Positions 1 through 4,561 of a DNA stretch of 8,470 bases are shown here, piece after piece (the first letter of the stretch is position 1; every line of letters begins with the position of its first letter). Origin of the DNA: Holophagae bacterium (GTDB taxonomy: Bacteria; Acidobacteriota; Thermoanaerobaculia; Thermoanaerobaculales; Sulfomarinibacteraceae). Both the position numbers and the translations under genes were made by a program. The stretch spans positions 1-8,470 of the forward strand of contig DAOWGJ010000167.1 in the NCBI GenBank assembly GCA_030637505.1, written 5' to 3'. The notes below the pieces were generated by a model. It saw only the letters and a list, made by a program, of their open reading frames with translations, ran no database searches and had not been told where the DNA came from.

Positions 1-81
1 AATTGTGCGCCGGTTGATAGCCTGCGATGCAGTTGGAGGCCGGGAATGGGACCCAGGGGCAGGGACAGCGACAGGTGGCAG
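1..81. other. Left flank of the insertion sequence, no gene recognised
   Basis: These 81 bases lie outside the left inverted repeat of the IS3-family element. Short open frames cross them, but all run into the element and none has a ribosome binding site or a recognisable protein. The last bases (CAG) do not match the first bases after the right inverted repeat (GCG), so no target duplication links this flank to the right flank. Confidence 0.5.
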
Positions 82-106
82 TGGAGCTGCCCCGGTTTGG
101 TGGACA
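82..106 (+). repeat. Left terminal inverted repeat (IRL) of the IS3 element
   Basis: This 25-bp end starts TGGAG and ends TGGACA. Compared with the reverse complement of 1395-1419 it matches at 20 of 25 positions, including the outer TGGAG and the inner TGGACA. It is the expected transposase binding and cleavage site. Confidence 0.88.
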
Positions 107-204
107 CATGTACGCTTTCGTTATCGTCGAACCTGTGGGGGCTGTGGGAAACGGGGAAGGGGCCCCGTCTTCCACAACTCCACAGGCTGGCGCGGGGAAA
201 GCCG

Positions 205-212
205 AAAGGAGG
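205..212 (+). promoter_or_regulatory. Strong Shine-Dalgarno fixing the orfA start
   Basis: AAAGGAGG lies 6 bases before the ATG at 219. It decides between this ATG and the open frame that continues upstream to 27, whose extra residues are low-complexity and unlike any transposase N-terminus. Confidence 0.85.
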
Positions 213-218
213 AATTAC

Positions 219-533
219 ATGGGCAAGACACGACCACCATATCCAGCTGAATATCGTCAACAGATCGTGGAATTGGTACGAGCGGGCCAAAAGCCGGCTG
301 ACCTGGCCGGGGAGTTTGGGCCGTCTGCGACGTCAATCAGGTGTTGGGTACGGCAGGCTGATCTCGATGATGGGCTTCGAGAGGATGGATTGACAACCAA
401 CGAGCAAGAGGAGCTTCAAGCGCTTCGTCGGCAAAACAGACAGCTCAAGATTGAGCGTGACATATTGGCAAAAGCCGCGGCCTGGTTCGCTCGGGAGACC
501 GAAACGACACCGTCAGGATCTTCGAATTCGTGA
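219..533 (+). CDS. IS3-family transposase OrfA (HTH subunit)
   Basis: This 104-residue protein is the DNA-binding subunit that recognises the terminal repeats of the element. Residues about 10-46 (from PAEYRQQIVELVRAG to the conserved RCWVRQ) form the helix-turn-helix typical of IS3/IS911 OrfA. Residues about 62-90 (EEL.AL.RQN.QLKIERDILAKAA) have the leucine heptads of the multimerisation zipper. The conserved AAAWFARE end is present. The ATG is chosen for its perfect upstream Shine-Dalgarno. The stop overlaps the orfB GTG (GTGA at 530-533), and orfB is in the -1 frame. Expression of the full transposase therefore probably relies on -1 frameshifting into orfB, with OrfA alone acting as a regulator, as in characterised IS3 elements. 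Confidence 0.92.
   Translation: MGKTRPPYPAEYRQQIVELVRAGQKPADLAGEFGPSATSIRCWVRQADLDDGLREDGLTTNEQEELQALRRQNRQLKIERDILAKAAAWFARETETTPSGSSNS
461..533 (+). promoter_or_regulatory. Window for programmed -1 frameshift between orfA and orfB
   Basis: The orfB frame has its last upstream stop (TGA) at 458-460 and is open from 461. A -1 slip anywhere before the orfA stop at 531-533 would therefore fuse OrfA to OrfB. The -1 frame just before the orfB GTG encodes TVRIFEF, which looks like genuine OrfB N-terminal sequence and supports fusion. The best visible slip site is the short A-run at 470-474 (GCA AAA GCC), where the Lys tRNA can re-pair perfectly. It is weaker than the classic A6G, and slipping there would drop the conserved WFARE segment, so the exact site is undecided. 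Confidence 0.5.
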
Positions 534-1414
534 AAGCGAATCAGGCCACTTACGCGATTTCCACGATGTGCCGAGTTCTGGGTGTCTCCACCAGCGGGTA
601 CTACAAGTGGCGTAAGGATGAGTTATCCGCTCGAGCGCGGGAGGATGCAGCTTTGACGGAGGTAATCTCCGAGATTCATGCGATGTCCGCGGGGGCGTAT
701 GGAGCCCCGATGATTCACGCAGAGCTGGCCGATCGTGGAATCCACGTAGGACGGAAACGTGTCGCTCGCCTCATGAAGGCGGCGGGGTTGCAGGGCGTTA
801 CGAGACGAAAGAAGGCCTGGACCACCAAACGAGACGTAAATCTACGTCCAGCGCCAGATCTGGTCGACCGACGCTTTAAAGCAGACGGTCCAAACAAGCT
901 CTGGGTGGCTGATATTACGTATATCCCAACATGGGCCGGATTCCTCTACTTGGCGGTCGTCCTGGATGTTTGGAGCCGCCGAGTGGTGGGATGGTCTATG
1001 GCAGATCACCTGCGCACCGAACTCGTCATGAACGCATTCAACATGGCGGTCGAACAGCGTCGACCCGTTGATGTCATCCATCATTCTGACCAAGGCTGCC
1101 AATACACATCTATCGCCTTCGGAAAACGCTGTCGGAAGCTTGGCGTCCGTCCGTCGATGGGATCGGTCGGCGACTGCTTTGACAACGCAATGTGTGAAAG
1201 CTTTTTCGCCTCACTCGAGTGCGAGCTTATCGACCGTTCTACCTTCCGATTGAGGCGCGAAGCCCGACTCGCTGTCTTCCGCTGGATCGAAGCCTGGTAC
1301 AACCCACTCAGACGACACTCCAGTATCGGCCGGATCTCACCTGTCAATTTCGAAAGGAGGCACTTCTTCAACCTAACCGCAGACAGTGTTAACTTGTCCA
1401 GAAAAGCGGGGTAA
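530..1414 (+). CDS. IS3-family transposase OrfB (DDE integrase core)
   Basis: This 294-residue catalytic half performs strand cleavage and joining through an RNase H-fold active site. An N-terminal HTH-like region (about residues 40-90, with the conserved YGAPMIHAEL and VGRKRVARLM) precedes the rve core. The acidic triad is D128 (VADITYI), D187 (HHSDQG) and E223 (NAMCES). Exactly 35 residues separate the last two, giving the canonical DD(35)E. The family C-terminus with YNPLRRHSSIG..SPV is complete. The annotated start is GTG, overlapping the orfA stop. The true N-terminus is probably supplied by frameshifted OrfA, because the -1 frame upstream continues the family sequence (RIFEF). The stop TAA at 1412-1414 falls within the right inverted repeat. 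No inactivating change is visible. Confidence 0.95.
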   Translation: MKANQATYAISTMCRVLGVSTSGYYKWRKDELSARAREDAALTEVISEIHAMSAGAYGAPMIHAELADRGIHVGRKRVARLMKAAGLQGVTRRKKAWTTKRDVNLRPAPDLVDRRFKADGPNKLWVADITYIPTWAGFLYLAVVLDVWSRRVVGWSMADHLRTELVMNAFNMAVEQRRPVDVIHHSDQGCQYTSIAFGKRCRKLGVRPSMGSVGDCFDNAMCESFFASLECELIDRSTFRLRREARLAVFRWIEAWYNPLRRHSSIGRISPVNFERRHFFNLTADSVNLSRKAG

Positions 1415-1419
1415 CTCCA
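1395..1419 (+). repeat. Right terminal inverted repeat (IRR) of the IS3 element
   Basis: This 25-bp end reads TGTCCA to CTCCA and is the imperfect inverse of 82-106, with 5 mismatches. It contains the orfB stop codon. Bases after it (GCGG) do not repeat the bases before the left end. Confidence 0.88.
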
Positions 1420-1674
1420 GCGGGCTGCGTCAGTTGGCAGGATCAGCCTCAGCGACGGCGCCAGCGTCAACAAACAGCGGCGGGTTCAGCGTCCCGGGCG
1501 AGGCCGACTGCGGCCCGGGCATGGTGTCCTCCGGGTCGTTCATGAGGGGATTGAGGTAGCTGGTGGGCCGGCCGTTGTAAAGGGCAAGCCGGCCAAGGGC
1601 CGGTCGCTGCGCGACCCCTGACAACGGTCGTCTCCACCAGCTTTCGAGAGAGCATGAACAACACGGAGAAAATC
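1420..1674. other. Gene-poor stretch right of the IS, possible minus-strand gene end
   Basis: No plus-strand gene is convincing here. On the minus strand a 64-residue frame (1624 down to 1430) encodes a proline-rich sequence including LYNGRPTSYLNPL and a Gly/Ala/Asp-rich end (DAGAVAEADPAN, then TGA). It has no clear ribosome binding site and I recognise no family. It could be the 3' remnant of a longer gene or chance coding in GC-rich DNA. There are several short GC-rich direct and inverted repeats (GGCCGG, GGGCAAG) around 1565-1605. Confidence 0.3.
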
Positions 1675-1881
1675 ATGTCTCACGCGCTCCCAGAGAACAC
1701 CCTCGTCGCCCACTCGAAAGCCCTTGAGGCTGCAGGGCTCTCGATCGCACTCGTGATTCGAGTCCCGGCGCCCCTCAAAAGCATCGCCGACCAGGTGATT
1801 CGGTCGGCAAGCTCGGTTCCGGCCGCTGATCCTGACCCCGGGAGTGACCGGCCATACGTGAATCGAAGGCCATCCTCTTAA
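1675..1881 (+). pseudogene. Truncated four-helix-bundle (S23/23S rRNA intervening-sequence-type) protein
   Basis: From the ATG at 1675, preceded by GGAG at 1665-1668, the frame encodes about 50 residues resembling the first half of bacterial four-helix-bundle proteins (TIGR02436/S23-like). These include an amphipathic helix with LEAAGLSIALVIRV and the family segment IADQVIRSASSVPA. In the family the next residues are normally N-[IL]-AEG followed by two more helices. Here the frame instead turns to DPDPGSDRPYVNRR and stops, giving 69 residues where about 110-125 are usual. Helices 3 and 4 are missing, so the gene is probably broken at about 1828. The function of the family is not firmly known; members occur in 23S rRNA insertions and as solitary chromosomal genes. 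Identification rests on one recognisable segment and is moderate. Confidence 0.55.
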
Positions 1882-1900
1882 CCCGCGTAACGTCAGCATT

Positions 1901-1930
1901 TGTAGGGGCGGGACCCCCGTGTCCGCCCGT
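1901..1930. repeat. REP-like GC-rich palindrome
   Basis: The segment starts TGTAGGGGCGGGAC and closes with GTCCGCCC. The arms GGGCGGGAC (1906-1914) and GTCCGCCC (1921-1928) pair as an 8-bp stem with one bulged G. The form GTAGGGGCGG-loop-CCGCCC is like dispersed intergenic hairpin repeats seen in many bacterial genomes. It sits just after the broken four-helix gene. It lacks a T-run, so it is not a standard terminator. Confidence 0.5.
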
Positions 1931-2041
1931 GTTCGAGTTTCAGAGCGCTCCCGAAGGCCGGGGATGGATAAGGGAGTCCGGAAAACCGGCAGCGTCAGGA
2001 TTAGTCGACAACAGTATCGGAGTGTCTGACCACGGATGAGT
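1931..2041. other. Intergenic DNA before the secreted-protein promoter
   Basis: I see no gene here. A small perfect palindrome CCGGAAAACCGG lies at about 1979-1990. The sequence is less GC-rich toward 2041, consistent with a promoter region. Confidence 0.4.
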
Positions 2042-2070
2042 TTGACATTCCGTGTTTTCTCTCCTAAATT
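2042..2070 (+). promoter_or_regulatory. Sigma70-type promoter for the secreted-protein gene
   Basis: A perfect -35 TTGACA (2042-2047) is separated by 17 bases from TAAATT (2065-2070), which matches 4 of 6 bases of the -10 consensus including the first TA and last T. It is the best promoter-like pair in the window and lies about 46 bases before the ATG at 2116. It could also drive the downstream operon if the hairpin at 2866-2903 is read through. Confidence 0.65.
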
Positions 2071-2115
2071 ACCGCCTAGCAAGTGAATTCCATTGATTCC
2101 ACCAGGGAGGGAAAT

Positions 2116-2844
2116 ATGAAGAGAGCTACTATTTACGGTCTGGTCATCATCGCAGCAACCCTGCTGCTCATGCTCCCCCAGGCGAATGCCGAGGGTCCCG
2201 CAGTTCGGACCAGCGACAGTCCCGGCTCGCCCGCAGGCGTTCACGCCGAGGCGGTTGGCACCCACACGCGGGCCGTCGGCACCATCCAATACGACAACGA
2301 CACGCCCTTCCGGCGGCTGCCCAATACCGATGACCTGGTGGGCAACCGTTTCACCGGCATGGCCGACCCCCACTCCATCGCCTCGGTCAGCCTCCGCCTG
2401 GCCCAGAACTATGCCAGTCAAGTCGTTATGAGTATCTGGGAACCCAACACCGGTCAGGTAACGCGGCTACGTCAAAGCGTCCTTTCTGGAGTTCCCTCAG
2501 GCTCGGTCACAGGGGTTGTGGTCTCCCACGCTCTGGCGACTCCCATCACCGGTCATGGTGGGTCCTTCATCGCCGGTATCCACAACACGGCCTTCACCGG
2601 CTACGGGTGCCCCTCGAACAGCAACCTCAACGGCACCTGCGACGGCGTCGCCCTGACCGTAGGCGCCACTTCGCCGAACGGCGGACTTCCGTACCACGGG
2701 GCCTATATCAATCTGTCCGGCGGCACATTCGTACCGCCCACAACCCAGGTCGCGAGCACCGGCGTGAACCTCGACGCCAACGCCATCTTCCGCGCCACCG
2801 GCGACAATTTGCCGGTCGAATTGATGAGCTTCAGCGCGGAATAG
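2116..2844 (+). CDS. Secreted protein of unknown function with PVELMSFSAE tail
   Basis: I do not recognise a named family. The ATG at 2116 is preferred over an in-frame GTG at 2083: AGGGAGG (2104-2110) lies 5 bases upstream and the protein then begins with a textbook signal peptide. That signal is MKR, a hydrophobic stretch (GLVIIAATLLLML), then probable cleavage after ANA. The mature part (about 215 residues) is rich in Gly, Ser, Thr, Asn and Val and alternates short hydrophobic strands (SIASVSLRLA, QVVMSIWEP, GSFIAGIH), suggesting an all-beta extracellular domain. Two cysteines 11 residues apart (GYGC...GTC) could form a disulfide. The last residues, PVELMSFSAE, resemble C-termini I associate with exported acidobacterial-type proteins, and the PVELTSF linkers that precede sorting domains in Bacteroidota. 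Its stop lies 10 bases before the TTG of the next gene. It may be a client of the downstream enzymes, but that is inference. Confidence 0.8.
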   Translation: MKRATIYGLVIIAATLLLMLPQANAEGPAVRTSDSPGSPAGVHAEAVGTHTRAVGTIQYDNDTPFRRLPNTDDLVGNRFTGMADPHSIASVSLRLAQNYASQVVMSIWEPNTGQVTRLRQSVLSGVPSGSVTGVVVSHALATPITGHGGSFIAGIHNTAFTGYGCPSNSNLNGTCDGVALTVGATSPNGGLPYHGAYINLSGGTFVPPTTQVASTGVNLDANAIFRATGDNLPVELMSFSAE

Positions 2845-2854
2845 GCCTCGATTC

Positions 2855-4561
2855 TTGACTGCTTCAGACCGGCCGCAGGCCTCGGGCCTCGCGGCCGGTT
2901 TTCTATCTCGCGCTCTCCGATATGGTCGTTTGGGTCTCATTGTCGTTCTTGCAGCTGCCCCCCTTGCTGCCGCTGACACCCCGCTGATAGCAACCTATCG
3001 GGACGGGACTCTTGGCGTGTCGGAATTTGAAGCCTGGAAGAGCCACCGGCAAAAGGCACAACCCGCAAGGGATGGCAAGGCCACGCCGAAAGACCTTATT
3101 GAGGATCTGGTCATCCTGAAAGTCCTGGTTGACCGGTTTGATGCCTCAGGGTTGGGACAGTCGAGGCCTCACTGCGCAAGACTGGATTTTCAGCGATGGG
3201 GAATGGCCGAGAAGCTGCTTCGGACCCAGGTAGTCCAGGCGAGCCGGCCCTCCGATGCCGACCTCAAGGCGGCCTTTGACGCCGATCCCGGACGCCATTC
3301 CAGGCCCCGGCAATGGCAACTCGAGAACATCTTCAAGAGATGGCCGGATGCCTCTACAGAGGCCACACGCGAGACCCTGCGGCGACAAATGCACGAACTC
3401 CGGCGCCGTATCCTCGAGGGCGAGGATTTCGGCACACTGGCCCGGCTCGAGAGCGACTCCCAGACACGACTGCGAGGGGGCAGGCTCGGCCTGGCCTCCC
3501 TCGACGAGCTCCAGCCGGAAGTCTCCCGAGTAGTCGCCACGATGGAGGCAGATTCCCTCAGTCCGGTGATCGAGACCCCGGCCGGTCTGACCCTCCTTCG
3601 GTGCACGCAGATTCTGGAGGCAAAGAGCCCTTCCTTCGAAGAGGCGCGGGATCGTCTGTCCAAAGACCTCAAACGCCGACGATTCAAAGAGGCCTGGGGG
3701 GCCCTCGACCGGCAATTGGTTGAGGAGTTCAGACCCACCTATCGACCCGAAAGGATCACCACCGACGCCCCGGAAACCGCTGTTGTCGCCACCCTCCGCA
3801 AGTGTGAGACCACCAAGGAGATCTCTCTGGCCGAATACAGGTTCTACCTTGGTTGCCTACGCGTTCCCCAGGAGGCACCCTCCCTCTCTCGTCAGCGTCA
3901 CCTGCAGTTCCTGGGGGCCCGGGTACTCCTGGAAGCTCGCGCCCTCGAGGCCGCACGCCGCGGACTCGACGCCGATCAGAATTTTGCCGAACGCCTCGCC
4001 TGGAAACAACTCGAACTCAAGGCACGCATCGCCCTGGACGAAGCCGCGAGCCTACTGATCACGTATCCAACCGATGAAGAGGTCGAGGCGCTCTATGGCC
4101 GCCGCCGCGAAGAACTGATTCAGGAGGAGAGACTTCACCTCAGGACTCTCGAACTCGCCATTAGCCGCGCCCTACCCCGTGAAATCTACGACCAGTTTGA
4201 GAATCTCGGCGAACGACTGGCCAACGGCGAGATTGACCTGGATGCGGCGGCCCAGGAGCTCAAACCCCCCGCCACCGTTGTGGACCTCGGCTGGAAGACC
4301 CCCGATCAAATCTGGCTCTTGGGCCGCAACGTGGAAGACGCCGTCAAGCGACTTGAACCCGGCCACTTCTCAGGGCCGGTGCAGGAGGGGCAGATCCTAC
4401 GGATCATCCACCTTGTGGCCCGCCGCAAACAGAGAACACCTTCCCTTGGCGAGGCTCGGCCGCGGCTCGTGGCAAGCCTGATCGCCGCTCGCAGACTCAA
4501 GGCGGAAGAGAGCGTACGCCGGGCGATTCTGGCGGAACAGAAAATCGAGGTCATGCCGTGA
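2855..4561 (+). CDS. Exported double-parvulin PPIase/SurA-like chaperone (first copy)
   Basis: This 568-residue protein resembles PpiC/SurA-type peptidyl-prolyl isomerases that help exported proteins fold in the periplasm. Residues 19-40 (basic SRALRYGR, hydrophobic LGLIVVLAA, then APLAAAD) form a Sec signal. A SurA_N-like helical part follows (about 50-145). Parvulin domain 1 spans about 152-253 with GGRLG at 208-212 and a typical SPVIETPAGLTLLR strand. A helical linker leads to a degenerate parvulin domain 2 (about 425-525: DLGW at 477-480, GHFSGPVQEG, ILRIIHL). The His usual in the first strand (xHIL) is Asn here (ENIF), so domain 1 may be chaperone only. The start is unusual. The only upstream in-frame initiator is TTG 2855; a later TTG (2930) would remove all the basic residues of the signal. 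An AGG at 2843-2845 overlaps the previous stop, suggesting coupling. The stop overlaps the next start (GTGA). Confidence 0.82.
   Translation: MTASDRPQASGLAAGFLSRALRYGRLGLIVVLAAAPLAAADTPLIATYRDGTLGVSEFEAWKSHRQKAQPARDGKATPKDLIEDLVILKVLVDRFDASGLGQSRPHCARLDFQRWGMAEKLLRTQVVQASRPSDADLKAAFDADPGRHSRPRQWQLENIFKRWPDASTEATRETLRRQMHELRRRILEGEDFGTLARLESDSQTRLRGGRLGLASLDELQPEVSRVVATMEADSLSPVIETPAGLTLLRCTQILEAKSPSFEEARDRLSKDLKRRRFKEAWGALDRQLVEEFRPTYRPERITTDAPETAVVATLRKCETTKEISLAEYRFYLGCLRVPQEAPSLSRQRHLQFLGARVLLEARALEAARRGLDADQNFAERLAWKQLELKARIALDEAASLLITYPTDEEVEALYGRRREELIQEERLHLRTLELAISRALPREIYDQFENLGERLANGEIDLDAAAQELKPPATVVDLGWKTPDQIWLLGRNVEDAVKRLEPGHFSGPVQEGQILRIIHLVARRKQRTPSLGEARPRLVASLIAARRLKAEESVRRAILAEQKIEVMP
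2866..2903 (+). terminator. Strong hairpin plus T-run between the secreted protein and the operon
   Basis: Perfect 9-bp arms ACCGGCCGC (2868-2876) and GCGGCCGGT (2891-2899) enclose a further 5-bp stem AGGCC/GGCCT (2877-2881, 2885-2889) with a TCG loop and one bulged C. TTTTC follows directly (2899-2903). This is the shape of a rho-independent terminator, with a short T-run. It lies inside the predicted start of the next gene, so it may act as a partial terminator or attenuator that lowers operon transcription relative to the secreted protein. Confidence 0.75.

Larger units (their letters stand above)
82..1419 (+). mobile_element. Complete IS3-family insertion sequence (1338 bp)
   Basis: The element is bounded by 25-bp imperfect inverted repeats beginning TG and ending CA, as is usual for IS3. 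It carries two overlapping genes, orfA (HTH plus leucine-zipper-like region) and orfB (DDE integrase core), with orfB in the -1 frame. The length is typical of the family. The orfB stop codon lies inside the right inverted repeat, a common IS3 arrangement. Both reading frames and the catalytic triad are intact, so the element looks recent and possibly active. No 3-4 bp target duplication is visible: the left flank ends CAG and the right flank starts GCG. That suggests loss by mutation, or that recombination between copies brought the two flanks together. I cannot assign the subgroup with certainty. Confidence 0.93.

Noticed and set aside
27..218. N-terminal extension of OrfA from an ATG at 27
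   Set aside because: The extension crosses the left inverted repeat and starts outside the element. The ATG at 219 has a perfect Shine-Dalgarno and gives the normal OrfA N-terminus.
2083..2115. GTG start at 2083 for the secreted protein
   Set aside because: It has no ribosome binding site and adds 11 polar residues in front of a complete signal peptide. ATG 2116 has AGGGAGG at good spacing.
1540..2421. Long minus-strand open frame (293 residues)
   Set aside because: It runs antiparallel through the broken four-helix gene, the promoter and the signal-peptide gene. Its composition is rich in Arg/Gly without domains, and it has no convincing start site. It is a shadow of GC-rich plus-strand coding.
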